The notes beneath the pieces were generated by a model. It made no database searches and had not been told where the DNA came from. It saw only the letters and a list, made by a program, of their open reading frames with translations. This document shows, in pieces, positions 25,109 to 39,239 of a stretch of DNA of 64,000 nucleotides. The translations under genes and the position numbers were made by a program. Position 1 is the stretch's first letter; each line of letters opens with the position of its first letter. Origin of the DNA: Linyphia triangularis (lineage: Eukaryota; Arthropoda; Arachnida; Araneae; Linyphiidae); the NCBI GenBank assembly GCA_963978545.1, contig OZ021731.1, positions 55,415,242 to 55,479,241 of the forward strand, written 5' to 3'.

Positions 25109-25732
25109 TCAATTCTACTTTCTCCACCTAGTTTGACAGAAACAATCCCTAGAAAAAGTTTAATAATTTACTTCATATGAAGGAATAGTTCTCCTACTAG
25201 ATTAGCCTGAAGTGATTTTTATTCAATTGTATCCATCCCAATTTCCATCAACGCCGACAATATCACACCTGTACATAAAGATGCCTTCAAATATTACGCT
25301 ATACCAACTTCAAAATATTCGTTTCACTTTATTGTAACATTTCCTTTGCCACATTTTGGTTGATTTTAAACTTTGTTTCAGACATCATCGTTCATAACAC
25401 TAGTTTTTATATTTTTAAAAATTAGTTTATAAAATGATTTCATTAAAATTAATAATATTAACTCTGTTAGCCTTTCAATCTTATAGCTTAAAACTATATT
25501 CATCAATCTAGATGCCAGTGAAATGATAGTAAAAAAAAAATAATCTGATTTTACATTTTACAGCTTCTTTTCCAAACAGGGAAACTTCGCCATAATGTTC
25601 AAGCTGTACCTAATGTAAAATTATTCCCTCTTTCTTACCATATGAAAACTTGATGACAAAAAGTAGTTCCTTCATAAACTTTTTTATTAATATATGTAAG
25701 AGCCCATAAAAATTATCTGAAGCTGAAATTTG
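25109..25732. other. Non-coding DNA, nothing recognised
   Basis: AT-rich sequence between a foldback element and a degenerate tandem repeat. I see no feature in it. Confidence 0.4.
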
Positions 25733-26050
25733 CCGAAATTAAACTGAACAATTAAATGAACATAACAATACTGGAAATAGCCAATTAAATGTCAAATTAA
25801 TTATTAAATGAACTAAATTATAAAATAAAATTGATGAAAACTGAACATGGCCTATTAAATGCTGAACTAATTATTAAATAATCTGAACTATTAAAGGAAA
25901 CTAATGAAAATTGAAAATGGTCTATTAAATGTAAAACAAATTATTAAATGAACTAGTATATTAAATAAAAACTGAAAATAGCCTATTAAATGTTGAACTG
26001 AACTATTACATAGAACTGAGGAAAACTGATAGTGGCCTATTAAATATGTT
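25733..26050. repeat. Degenerate tandem repeat, ~60-80 bp units
   Basis: Four to five units built around 'ggcctattaaatg' followed by 'aactgaactaattattaaat'-like sequence, near 25776, 25853, 25919, 25979 and 26034. Unit length varies, so the array is old or evolving by slippage. Confidence 0.75.
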
Positions 26051-27323
26051 TAAAAAAAAATTATAAAATTGAAACAAAATTCAAAATATATAATACTATT
26101 TCAAAATAAATGATTTCGAAAACAAACTTTGAATAAACTCCATGATTAAAGATATTTCTTGCTTTACTTATTACCGCGGTAGTAAAAGTCATCTGCACAG
26201 CTTCGACTCTAAAAACAATAATTAACAGGAAGGTGTGAATTTAGATATTCCCGATACTTTTAAATTATCCTAAGTGGTTAAAAAAAAAATTGTATCCTCT
26301 TTGGCCAACTTTTTTCGTGATTATCCCCTACTGGTGCATCACAATTGGCATCGTATTGAGACGTCTCAGTAAGCAGACATTTCGCCATGCCACAAAAACA
26401 ACTCTATAAAGACGTTAACTTGGCGATTTTTAGCCTACGCGATGTTTCTGAGACATAACATTATCACAATACGTTGTTCCTGAGACATCCTAAGGACGTC
26501 ACTATGCTGTTTGGGTTATTAGTAAAATAGCAGTTTATTTACAGTATAGTTTTATACCTTATTGTTTCTACAATTAAAAAAAGAAACAAAAATATTTATA
26601 AAACTTTAATTAGATTTTGATTTTTTTTTTAATTATATTAACATGCTTGTATAAAATGTTCATACGAAAAACATTTTCAAAATATGATATAATTATAATT
26701 GCTTGTTAGCTGAAAAAATTTTGGCACATAAAAGTTTGTCTTCATCCAAAAATTTAATCGAAGTGGGGAAGAAAATACAAAAATAGAAAAATGTCAAAAA
26801 AAAAACAAAAAAATTGATGATTCCAAAAAAATATACCTATTCAATTATTCATTTACACATAAAAATTATGAACAAACAAGAATTCAATTTATTCTATGAT
26901 AAAAAAAATATATGTATATATATAAATAATACTCCAAAATCATTTGTTCAAGATTCATCAAAAATAAACCTTAGTTTATCATCGCGAATTCAATGATAAA
27001 TCAAATGATATTGACAGAAAATTATCTCACAACACCTTTGCCTACTATCTTTAACTATTAATATCCATCCATTCCAAATCATATGCATGCACAATATTTA
27101 CAAATACGAATTTCAAAATATTCTACGATTGATAAACGATTATCGTTTGCTCATAGGGGAAAGAAAACGTTTGTTTACCTTTGTGAGTTCAAGTGAAGTG
27201 GGAGAGTGCGAGTCGATGTTCCAAGGGATGAAAACAACAAGTGAATGAGCAGTGCGGATCTGTTCTGCTTAGTAGGCCAAGATCAGTTGTTCATCTTCTC
27301 TTACCCACTCCTCCTTCCCATCC

Positions 27324-27358
<35 letters not shown>

Positions 27359-28113
27359 GAATCACTCAATCGCATCTTCAGATATACGTGCGTCAAATGG
27401 TACATTTCTGGAAGTTTTTTGTGTAAGGTTTCTTCTTAGTTTTAGTGGAACAAACGGAGATAGTGTTCGCGCCTCGATTGTATACAAACAAAAGTTTAGG
27501 TGCTCTTGAAAATGTAGAGGTAGATGGGCCACTACACCATTCATTGAAAATATTTAGAGTTTTTCTTTTTTTTTTAATTTTCGTTTTGTATTAAATTAAT
27601 GTTCGATCGGTTATCTTTTTAGTTTTGTTTCTGAAGCTGTTTTCAATTATAGTTTGATAAAATTTTCCAAAACACACGAGAGTAAGAAAGGAGGTATAAT
27701 GAAATCCGTTACTCTTTGGGTTTATAGCTAGGTTTAATAGTTGGGATGCGGAAAAAAATATTTTTAAAAAGAAGTAGTGGATAAGTTCGATGCACGTTTC
27801 TCGAAGTTCTAACGCAGTATTGCCTTGGGTGATTCTTGTACCAAGAAAATCCAAACAATCGGTGTTTATTGGTAAGATTAAGAGTTCTCCACAGACAAAT
27901 AACGAGGTTTGATAACGAATCGAAAATTAAGCTATCATCTCTTTTTCTGCATACACGTGAATTCCACGAAAGTTCTTTGTGGAGTTAACCATAAAAATAC
28001 ATTATAACCTTTTAACTAAAACACAAGCTATTTTAAATTATTCAATATAAGGTCTCATTCAAAACACACTCACAAACCGAAGGCGGATTTGCACGTTTCC
28101 ATTGTCTGACATG
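26051..28113. other. Non-coding DNA
   Basis: A GC-richer block at about 27,180-27,560 surrounds a T run (27,328-27,356). It has short open frames on both strands but no recognisable protein, and it could be an untranslated exon or decayed repeat. The rest is AT-rich with nothing recognised. Confidence 0.35.
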
Positions 28114-28198
28114 CTAGATTTTAAATGCGGACGCTCCAGACGATACAACAGTTAAGATCACCAGCCACAAGATGCCAACGATTCCCACAGTGTAAACA
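28114..28198 (-). pseudogene. Candidate exon fragment resembling an SLC17-type transporter helix
   Basis: The minus-strand frame reads 'VYTVGIVGILWLVIL' and then 'TVVSSGAS' before a TAG (28114-28116). The pattern of a tyrosine, G-I-V-G-I-L-W and a small-residue loop resembles the sixth helix and following loop of sialin or vesicular glutamate-type transporters. A possible acceptor AG lies at 28199-28200. No good donor precedes the stop, and the usual S-P and basic loop residues are missing. It is therefore either a decayed exon or coincidence from a hydrophobic frame. No neighbouring exon is seen. Confidence 0.25.
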
Positions 28199-28698
28199 CT
28201 GAATTTCAGTCACTAGAAATAAGTTGGGAAGCAACACTGGAAGCCAGACCTCGATGAAATAGACTTGTCATTGACGTGCCAATAATTGGTATCTGCAAAA
28301 CTGTGAATATTTTGTATTTGCTGGCGTGTCAACTCTCACATTCCATATTTTCACCAAACCATTGATTGGCGGTGTAACTATCAGTCGATTATACATGAAT
28401 TGTATCAAATGCTGGCACACTTTTTTTTTTTTTTTTTAACTATTAATAGACTAGTTTCGACAATCGAGAAAAAATAATACAATTTGGTAAAAGTGATAGA
28501 TTATTTGTAAAATTAAGCAAAATAGTTGAATTTAGATTATTTTTAGGTATGAAACTTAAAGATAAATTAGAAATTCACCACAATTTATGTATTAAAGTCT
28601 TGAAACTGCGGTAAATTACAAATTATTGAAACTAGATATCTCAAATGTAATTCTTGAATGCATTACATTACTTTTCATACAAGGCCAAAAATAACAGA

Positions 28699-28730
<32 letters not shown>

Positions 28731-30222
28731 GAAGAATTTTTTTTTTAATTAATCTTCAAACCACGTACCTCAAATTCGTTAAAAAAATATGTGTTTCAAT
28801 AACTTCATTTGACTGCTTCTGTGTAAAATTTAACAATGAAACTTCAATCGAAATAGTTATTTTAAAATGGTCATTGAAATTTGTGTTTTCCATACTAATA
28901 TTTGACTGTAAGACTTGAAAAATTATTGATAAAATATTTCATAAATTTCGTTCTGCATATGCAACAATGCCTAACACTTAAAGGGTATAGTAAAAAAAAA
29001 AACTTATTTCACATTTCCATCAAATTGAACAGTTACTGCCATCTTTTATAGCTATTTTTGTGATACCTCTATTTTCTGGGCAAAAAAATGTCAGTCCAAA
29101 TAAAATTAACCACATGAAAACCGTTAACACGCCGTTTCTGTAAGATGAAAAACTTTTATTATCGAAATCGGTTTCTTTGGTATAAAGTTGTTTTTCCTCG
29201 GACCCATTATCTCTTAAATTTATTGTGGTTTAACAGCTCATTGAAAAATTTATGTTCTACAAATATTGGGATACAGAATCAAACAAATGTATGAAAAATT
29301 ATTTCATGAAAACAAAGTTTTTACTGTGAATTCTTTATATGCAAACTTGACTACTATTTGCTGAAAAACTTGATAGAAGGTATTGATATCAACAAATCTA
29401 TATGCTAAATTTCAACTATACTGGAGAACGTCAAGAATATAAATTAGTAGACGATCTCCGAAGACTTTGCTCGCCACAAAAATATAACCGATGTTAATAC
29501 AATAGGTTTACTATAAGAATTAATCTCGTCACTGATTAACTCTGTAACGCTGTTTATTAAAAACCATTTTAGAGATATTTTAGCAAAAATTTTACTGGTA
29601 ACTTACAGTAAAAAAAAAGGGGGGGGGGGAAATAATTTCTTACGTGAACATTGTTAATATTATATGTCTATAAAAGAAGCTAATTTTTTTTAATGAAATG
29701 TAAAATTCATTAAATGCTAGTGCCGTCTCACAACGCTAAGGAGTCAGTGATGAGGTAACTCTTATACTAAAAACATTGACTGTGTTTACGTAAGGAGAGC
29801 TTTTTTTTTTTTTTTTTCTTTTTTTTTTTTTAATTTTTATTTCAAGTCACCAGTAAAATTATTTAATAAGTATTAATATAACAGTCACTCTCATTTTTGA
29901 CTGACCCACTCTGCATTGCTGTAAGATCGCACTATTATCGCATAAATTTTACATGCACAAGATTACGTAGGGAAAAATTCAATTTCAACATAATTTTTTT
30001 CAAACTTATAATGTAAACAATTACTTTAAGTTATGTAGTGGGAGTCTTAAAACGTTTGATTTAAAAATAACTTGCCATAATTTTCTTTAAGTCTTCCTTT
30101 GAAAGGTAACGAGATTATAACGAAGCATTAATTTTACTAAGGTACCTATGTTTCTAATTTTAGAAGTTATTTTTAAAGGCACCCTTTCAAAGTCTATTTT
30201 AAATATTCAAGTTAATTTTTGC

Positions 30223-30265
<43 letters not shown>

Positions 30266-31149
30266 TTTTAACACTATATATTCTTTCCTACTGAGAGTAA
30301 TAAAGTATTAACTCTTCTAGATACAGTTGCAGGAGGGTCTCTGGAAAAGAAGATACAACTCGAAACATTACTGTACGAATTACGCTGTTCACTGACTCAC
30401 TCTATAACGCTGCAAGTGAAATAATTTTAACCTATTATTGTTGAAATTATTTCCTGTTTCCAATATTGTTTTAATTATAAAATATAAAATATATTCAGAC
30501 GTGAATGCATAAATTCACGTTCATTTTTGATAAATAAATTTTGAAACGTAGTCTGCCGCATCTTCTGTTGTTAGATGTGTTTTTAATATTTCAAATTAGA
30601 TGATAACACCAAGCACACTCTGACAAAGGAATCTGTGCTATGTTAATGAATAGGAAGATAATCGATTTGATTGATGGTAACTCTCAAATCTATTATAGGT
30701 CCGATTCTGTTGTCCGTGAAGATTCAAATGATTCTCCCATTTTTTCCGTTAAATTCCCACGCAAAGTAGGTTTTCAAGAGGTTCTTCATTAATAATGTTG
30801 TCAAATACTTCTTTAATCATTTGATCTTATCACTACATTTTATCATTACTTCTTTTATAAATCTGAAATAATTTTGATCTGCACAATATTAAAAGAAAAA
30901 TGAATTTGTAATAGATATTTCGTGTATATTAAATTAAAGTGTTTGTTATATTCATCATTCTTTAACGGTGGTTTACAACTTTCTAGTCTAATATGTCACT
31001 TGTATAAGGATAAAAGGGTGTTCTTAAACGACAGCACTTCCTTAGTACCCGCGTATTCTAGAACAAAATTAAAGCATATTTCCAATTTATTGTTGGGGTC
31101 GCAAATGAAAATTTATGGGTCTAAAAAAAATTTTAAGTTGGGACACCTT
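28199..31149. other. Non-coding AT-rich DNA
   Basis: Contains T runs (about 28,422-28,437, 28,701-28,724, 29,802-29,832), a G run (about 29,621) and a (TA)n tract at 30,226-30,260. Short phrases such as 'actctgtaacgctg' (29,540) and 'actctataacgctg' (30,400) recur, which suggests decayed dispersed repeats. No gene is recognised. Confidence 0.4.
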
Positions 31150-31260
31150 TTAGTCAGCGCAAGGTTAAAAACTCGGTACCCCGACGAACATCGATGCCTA
31201 ACCCAGGATGCGAACACAGCACCTTTTACTTGCGAGGCCAGGGCGTTAATAGATTGTATG
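31150..31260 (-). mobile_element. Second tRNA-like SINE family, copy 1 (partial)
   Basis: In minus orientation it matches the plus-strand sequence near 43908: 'ctggcctcgcaagtaaaagg', then a B-box-like 'tgttcgcatcctg', then 'gttaggcatcgatgttcgt'. The B box and the spacing to a tRNA-like head suggest a second tRNA-derived SINE, distinct from the main family. The boundaries are uncertain and no target duplication was found. Confidence 0.5.
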
Positions 31261-32422
31261 GTATTAATATTTTATTACATTTGATTAGATATTTTATGGC
31301 TTTAGATTTAAATTATAATGCATTAGAATGTCATTTCAGCAAGATATAAACAAATGAGTGTTGTCCAAATGTTAAGAAGGAAGAGCCTTCCGGGAGGTAT
31401 TTCACATGAAAACTGTGTTGTATATGAAGGGGGAGGTGTTTTACGGGAAAACTTCGTTGTATCGGTTTCGTGCCATGGACTAACTCTTTTTCGTCATAAA
31501 AGAAGCGTGTGTAAAATAGGACTTTTAGTGACAGCCCCCAAAATTGATAGAATACTGTCCCGTCGAATAAGAATCTATCTGTCAAATTTTTCCAGGATTG
31601 GATGACAAGAGAGTTAATTAGTCCTCCGAAGGGATAATAATAGCTTCTGTAAAATCGGTCTTTTAATGACAACCCCTAAAACTAGATAGAATGCATAGTC
31701 ATCGACAATGAATCTAAATACCAAGTCTCAGCTCGATTGGATGGCGCTAAGTGGTTTAATTGGCCTTCCCCAAATTTGCCTGCCACAAACACACACATAA
31801 ACAACCAAAATCGAAGTTAAAAGAATATAAAAAGAAAAGAAAAAAGACTGCAGAAAATTTTGCAATAATAACTACCAATAAACCTGTTTAATACAAGTGC
31901 CTTACGGGAGGACTTTCAAATGAAACTGTCTTAGTTTTCAGTCTGTAAAGTTAGAAGACTCCCCATTGAGCCAAACAACTAATACAACACTATCTGTCAC
32001 CATCGCTGCCGAGTATTCTCATTTTAATGCCACTTTAGGAGTGTCGGCGAGGTTCGATCGCTGAACCTCTGCCATGATGGTCAAGCATTCTGCCTTGAAC
32101 ATCTCATTTAACTATAGTAAGTTAAGATTTATAATAATTTGTAGCAATTGTTCTTATTTTATGAAAAAATCTAGTTTTATATACAACGAAGATACGTAAT
32201 TTAATATAATCATCAATATTCAAAACTATTTGCTACTTATTAGAATCAAATTTCGAAATGTAAATAATTTCTTATGAAAAGTTAGCGTTTCCAAATATAA
32301 ATTTGTATACATCAATTATCAATTATAAATATTTTTAAATCTAATGTTGGCCAAAAAGTGATAAAAAGAAAAAGAAGACTTAGAATTTACTTTCATCAAC
32401 AAGTTGACCTACCACGCCCATT

Positions 32423-32470
<48 letters not shown>

Positions 32471-34222
32471 CAATCAGCGAAGGAATAATTTCTGATAACC
32501 TCTGAAATAAAACGGACAAATGAAAAGACTTCAAAAATGGAATGCAAGGATTTAATTGGTTAACTTTAATTGAGAAGATCTCAATAAATATTGATATCTG
32601 GACCCTAGTTCAAATTGCAAATATTTTTCATTTTTGATCTAAATTTTGAAAATATATAGGAGGTGCGACGGTTTTTGAACACCCTGTATATACTCAAAAG
32701 GTACTCTAAACCCCTCAAAATAATTGTGTTCAAAATTCAACACAAATACAGAACAATGTTTGTATTGACCTCTCTAGTAAAAAAAAAAAAACAGTTAGTT
32801 GACAAACTCATGTTAAGGACTGAAAAAAATAATATGATTGATTTTAATAAATATTTTTTGTCGCAAGAGAAATACTAAACAGGAACTTCATTAGAAATAG
32901 ATCTGGACTAGAATAATCCATGTCAAGTGAGAATGCCTTATAGAAGTTGACTTTTCAATAAGAAATCATATCGAATTTTCATCTCAAATATGAGAAAACC
33001 AGAAAAACTTCCACCAGATTTCTGTCTGTCACAAAATTAACTCCCACCAGGTTGTCTGCCGTTGTCTCTTGCCATGGAAATAGTACTAGCCCTATTTTCC
33101 AAGGGGGATTGGAGAAAGTTCAAACCTGGGACCTCTAGAATATCATGAGCGCATTTTGTTTTGGATCGTGTGTCTTACAGGAAAAGCTGGGAACTTGCAA
33201 GGCTAGTCCATTTTTTTCTCTCTGTGTTAACCTTTAACTGCTGCATGCGGTCTAACAGACCCCGAGTAATTTTTTCTTGAGATTTCCTCGAGTCATTCTT
33301 GCGCAAAAAACATCAAACCACCCAACCACAACAGTTGAATGTTAATGTATATCTAAATATTTGAAATATTTTGCCCAAAATAACGAATGATTTTGGTTAA
33401 AATAATTCAAATATTTATGAAAGAAAAGCTTTATTTTGATAGACGGGAAAATACTATGATAGACGGTAACTTTATTTGTTCTGACAGTAAAATCGCACTT
33501 TGGATATAGTTCAATAACATAAATATTTATATGTGCTACTTGTTATTACCTTAATACACAAGTGAAAAATCCATCAGAATTTATTGCCGAATAAAAACCA
33601 CTCAATTTCGCAGTTTCGGTCAAAATACAGCCACGTGAAATATTTAGTTTTATGGATAAACTCTTAACCTGTTCTTACGCTTAGGCTTTAGTGTTTAACT
33701 TGTTTATTCATTACTAAAAAATATGAGTGAAAATTTAAAAAGTAGTTAAAGTACACTAGAACATGCCAACTTCTTAAAACTTTGTGAATTTCTTATAAAA
33801 TGCAGATTTTAAAGCGTCCCTTTTGATTATAAGATTACCGGAATTTGATATTACCAGTTTTATGAAAAGCCACGGCATATAGTACATACAAATATAGACC
33901 TGACAGTCAATCAAGTATCTAAAATTTCCTTCTGTAAACTTGTCTCTGCTTTCTATTATTATCCATACACGCCAAGCTTTTACTATACCGCAAAACTAAT
34001 TGTGTAACTTTTTTTTCAAATTTTTGTGAAAAAGTAATAAAAGGAACTGAATATCACAAAGGTATGAAAATAAATTCGGTTGGTGAAAAGTAGGGTGACT
34101 TAATTAGATAATGTTTGTATTTTTATATGGAACAGTATTGTTTTCTATAACTTATATAATTAACAATTTATTGAGAGCATTGTTAAATATTTAAACCATA
34201 TTTGCGAAATAGTCACAGCAAT
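31261..34222. other. Non-coding DNA with possible decayed SINE pieces
   Basis: A diverged direct duplication of about 115 bp occurs near 31,505-31,620 and 31,645-31,760. B-box-like sequences occur on the minus strand near 32,050 and 33,120. A (TA)n tract lies at 32,426-32,455. At 33,233-33,275, 'ttaacctttaactgctgc' followed by a short palindrome looks like one end of a piggyBac-type element, but no second end is seen. No gene is recognised. Confidence 0.35.
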
Positions 34223-34236
34223 CTCACTTTATTTGA

Positions 34237-34415
34237 GACCAAACGATGTAGTGGTTAGCGTGCTAGTTTCTAGACCGCGAGGTTGCGGGTTCGAGTCCCG
34301 TGTTAGGCATGGGTGTTTGTAAATGTATGTTGGCTTGTCTAATGACGAATGTTTCGGCGCATTACAGCCCTCGTGTTGCTGACGGCGCCAGATAATCTGA
34401 AAACAACCAACCAAC
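34237..34415 (+). mobile_element. tRNA-derived SINE, copy 5
   Basis: Plus-strand copy of the main SINE with both promoter boxes and the ACCAACC tail. The flanks 'ctcactttatttga' (34223-34236) and 'ctcactttacttga' (34416-34429) are a 14-bp target duplication with one mismatch. The first five bases of the consensus head are missing. Confidence 0.92.
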
Positions 34416-34429
34416 CTCACTTTACTTGA

Positions 34430-36822
34430 ATGGGAAGTATTAATTCATCAGTTGTAGTATAATTTAAACTAAACGATTTAATTTGTTACGGAAGATTCAC
34501 CACCAAAGGTGTGACTAATTTTAATACTATATCTTGAATAATTTTAAGGGAAAAGGTGCATTTCTTAATTTTGAGGCACAAGTTAGATTTCTTACGTCTG
34601 AAGCAGAAGATACATTGCTACTTCTGCGGTAGAATGCGCATTGATTTTTTTTTTATTAACTCAGTTGTCAATTTCGATTAAATCATTTAAAACAGCAGTT
34701 ATGTACAAAAGTTAACTCCCCGTTGACTCATCTCCCACTTCCCGTATAGCTCTAACACCGATTCTGCTCTAAAAAGAGGTTAAACGTTCCAAAAATATGA
34801 ACTATTCCAATATTCTTCTCATAAAACCAGGATATCTAAAATTGAAGCTCATGTTCCCAAAGCTATAAAGGTAAAAACAAACTATTATAATGTTTTCAAT
34901 TAACCATCCTTATGACGCAAGAAAGATGTAAAACATTCCAAGTGTAGAATAATCTAAAGTATCTCTCCCCCCCACCCCCATAAAGTCAGATGTAAATATA
35001 GCCTAAAAGCCTATTAAAAAACTATGTATTTTAGCAATTAGATGGAGGTTCATAACATTAAGAATGATATTGGCGAACAATTTCCAACCATCATTTCTTT
35101 TCTTGGCACCGTAAAACTCGAGTAATCACTCTTCAAAAACATGCTAATTATAACAAGTTAAATGTTAATTAGTTAATTACTTTTTAAATAAAACTGATTT
35201 TTTTTTTTTCATTTAAACGTCGTTACTAATTATGTACTTTTAAGTGCAAAAAAAATCTGATTTCTAAAATGATAATTTAAAAAAAAAAAAACAAAAAAAA
35301 AAAAAAAAAAAAAAAAAACAAGTGTGATTGTACATGATTGTGGAAAATGTGTGTGTGGTATGGGGGGGAGGAGCTATGGGGAAGTCACATGTTTCCGGCT
35401 GCACTAACATTTTCGACCACGACCCGCCATTATATCGATGGCCGCCACTGGTGATCATTTTGGTATCTACTCACCAAATTTAAAGGTTTTATACAAAGTA
35501 GTTTCTAAATGAACTGGATGAAAAGATTACAACATAGCGAGTATATGCAGTGATCCTTACTAGTAGTTCCTCTTAAGGTATACATATACAATTAAGATGA
35601 TTTTCTTTAATTTTTACGTTATAATTTCAAACTTTCAGAATTAAAAATGATGCATTTTTATATATAGACTTTTTTTTTGCCGTCAATTTTTTAATCAACT
35701 AATTGCAATTAAAGTGGCTAGTTAGGATATTATTAGAACATAGATAAATAAACTTGTAATTAACTTAGAGGTATTATTTTTATTGCAAATAAAAGATGTT
35801 ATATTGACGCATGTTCCTATGGAGAATTTTGAATTTGGCTTCAATGTTTATTCAATTATAAGTTTTTAAATAAAAAGCTTAAAAAATACATTGTTTTTAA
35901 CAAAAAATTAAGATTTAAATATGCATAAAATATATGTTTATAACAATATACATTAGATTCTCCATCGAAAACACATTCACAACCTGTGTCTACAGAACAA
36001 AATTAGAATTTTGTAAATCGGATCATTTATTATGAAGTTATGACCGTTGGCGTAAAGTCATATAACAACAAAATGTCATTCTTCAGAAAACGCGTTTTAA
36101 GTTTACTACATTAATGAACGTGACACCAAACAGCTTCACAAAACCTACTATAATTTAAAAAGTAATTTGAGTATAAGAAAGAAAATGGTGTAATTTTAAT
36201 GATAATGAATTCGGAAATACTTTAAAACCAAAAAACAAAAAAGCAGACTTGAGTCAAATTTCGCAATTCCTAATGTATATTGTAACTACTAGTAATGTAT
36301 ATTTAATGCAATTCCTAATGTACCTTAAGGCCAAGACATGACGCACAAAATTAATAAAATGCCGTTGAACATACAGGTATTATGCTGTATAGAAAGTTAA
36401 TAGATTTATATTAACCTACTTCTTTTACAGTCAAACTACTGTCGTTACCTGTGAGTATGCCTGTAAAACGCGTTTATCTAGCGTGTTTTATTATTTGAAG
36501 CACCTATTTTAGCTACTTCATGGGATGCATCTCCCCAAACTTCGAAAACACTTTTATTTGACGTTTCTACTAAAACTAAAATAGTTTTTATTGATCGTTA
36601 CCAGTGTGACTATGTTCTCTAAAACTTGATCGTTTTGTTAATTGGAATTGTGCAGAAGGAAGAATAATTTTAGTTTAAAGTTACTTTTAAACTAAAAAAA
36701 ATACTCATTACTTTTGTATCATATAAAAAAAACTTTTTTTTACTATTAATTTAATATAAAAATAACTGAGTGAACTCATTTAAATTCATTTAAAAGTGTT
36801 AACTATCTCAAAGTAGCAATAT

Positions 36823-36864
<42 letters not shown>

Positions 36865-37506
36865 CTGTTCTTATAAAGCACTACACGCGACCAAAGGCGG
36901 AAATCATTGGTTCAAAAAATAACTTTCTAACATATTTATTTAGAAACTATGCCTGCAAACGAAAAAATCTTACCCACATCATTTACTTCAACAATTATTG
37001 CCTTCACAACCATATTTTTCTTCAACTACTAAAAATATTATTTTTGTCCAACTAAATTCGCTTTCATCATCACTCAGTGTTTGCCCATCTGTCGAAGAGA
37101 AAACGAACTACAAATATACACATGTGATGTGTCAAATGAAAGGTCGTGCCAAGACGAATTTCCATACCTAAGGCACTAGAATTCGTTATATTAATGACAT
37201 TCGTTAAGCCTAAACTACAAATGCTACCGACATGTGTTATTTATCATTTAGAAAGTATCGATAAAATAATTATTACTTACATAAAGATACATAAGAATTA
37301 CATAAAATTCAACAGGAATCAAGAGCTTTCAAGTTCAACTCTAAATGTTTATATTATACTAACTCTATGATAAGTAAACATCTTGACATGAAACAGAGAA
37401 ATTGGATACTTGGTAACAAGTCACCTAACTCGCTAACTTGCCGACATTCTTTTGAAATAATAATAAATAAATAAAAAAAAACACCTTTGAATTACAGGGT
37501 TTTTGT
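34430..37506. other. Non-coding DNA
   Basis: Contains an A run (about 35,279-35,319) and a T run (about 36,829-36,861). At 35,420-35,440 the sequence '...ggccgccactg' looks like the right end of a hAT element, but I could not find its left end. Sequence from 35,460 ('tatctactcaccaaattt') recurs at about 37,910, immediately before the inverted-repeat-bounded segment. No gene is recognised. Confidence 0.4.
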
Positions 37507-37519
37507 TATCAGATGTTTT

Positions 37520-37701
37520 GTTTGGTTGGTTGTTTTCAGATTATCTGGCTCCGTCAGCAACACGAGGGCTATAATGCGCCGAAACATTCGTCATTAGAAA
37601 GCCAACATACATTTACAAACACCCATGCCTAACACGGGACTCGAACCCGCAACCTCGCGCTCTAGAAGCTAGCACGCTAACCACTGTACCGTTTGGTCGG
37701 C
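37520..37701 (-). mobile_element. tRNA-derived SINE, copy 6
   Basis: Minus-strand full-length copy of the main SINE, complete at the head ('accgtttggtcggc' on the plus strand) and at the tail. An exact 13-bp duplication, 'tatcagatgtttt', flanks it at 37507-37519 and 37702-37714. Confidence 0.94.
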
Positions 37702-38727
37702 TATCAGATGTTTTCAACTTTAAGATATAAATTTTTTTCACTTAATGTCGATCTATTATAAATGAAAATTAAAATAGCAAAAAACAGAACCAGGTGGAAC
37801 CACTGCATATGCAATGATGTAAGGTTTTCAAATATAAAATGAAGTATATATTAGACTCTATTTTCGAGTTTTTAATTTATGTCATTTCATTAAGAGATAA
37901 TTTTCGTATCTACTCACCAAATTTCAAGGTTTTGTACATAGTAATTTCTGAATGCGCTGGGCTAGAAGAGTGTAACATAGAGAACACTTCCCCTTAAGGG
38001 CTCTGTCTACTTTGGATGCATGGGGGAAAAAACGCTATTTCTATTAATTTTTTTTTTTTAAAGAATACTGTTATGTTTATTGATATAAAACTTGTTAGGC
38101 TTAACAAAAACATTCGAAATCTCTCTATATTAAAAAAAAAAGTTAGGAATCGAATTTTGTGTCACGTGTATCTCAATTTATGGTGCAAGGAGAACTGTGA
38201 AATGTGAAACATAAGTAGTTTCTGCAATCAATTAGTTTCAAAGAGATTTTTTTTTAATTATTAATTAGTTGTTGTTTTTTTAATTAAATTTTAAAATTTG
38301 GCCGTAACGGTAATCCAATGGGACAAATGTTTCCCCCCTACTCTTCTATCGCAATAAATATTCAAGATATTTACTTTTTCCCTTGAAAATGATATGGTTA
38401 GAATCTTTGAAATCTCCTCTAGCCGATTGAATTAAAAATTTCGTTGAATGATAAAAAAATCAATTAGATACATCATGTTTGAGATAGCACTAAACCTAAT
38501 TTTTTCTGCCTTCTTCCTCTTTCAAAAAGGGAATTCCCCGTTTTTGCGCAGGTAAGTGGGAGCATGTGGGAGAATTATGACGTAATTTTTACATGTTGCA
38601 ATGCATAAATTCCAAGTACTATGTATAAAGCTCATTAATACTTTCAATTGACTTTCTGCTAAAAAACTGATTATCAGCATTTACTTGATTGATTTTTTAA
38701 TTAGTTTTTAATTTCAAAAGTTTTTTC

Positions 38728-38771
<44 letters not shown>

Positions 38772-39239
38772 ATAATATAAATTTAGTGTTTATGTCCTTG
38801 AGTTCTTTTGTATTTTTTAATCGGCAACGTTCAGTTATTTTGAAATCGGCCATCTACCTACAACATGTCGTTTAATTTTTTTGTTTTAATTTTTGTGAAG
38901 AATATTCCAGAATTTGGTTCTACTAACAAAAATATATTCTCTGGCCCGAATAACCTCTTTTTGCAAACAACAATTTAGTTGGTTTGTGTAAGTGAAATTT
39001 TTTTAGCGTTATATATCTTGTTCTATATTTGTTTTTAACGTATGCTATTGTTTTGGCGTAAAATATTGCTGGTTTGTGTTTTTAATATATTAGATATTTC
39101 TGTTTTTTTTTAGTAAGCCTTTATGCAAGTTAATATTGCATAATGTTCTTTTGAGTGCAATTTTTTTTAAATACTCTGAGAGGATGTCTTATACTATGTT
39201 CTGTTTTTGCATTTTTATATTACTAAAGTGTCATTAGTA

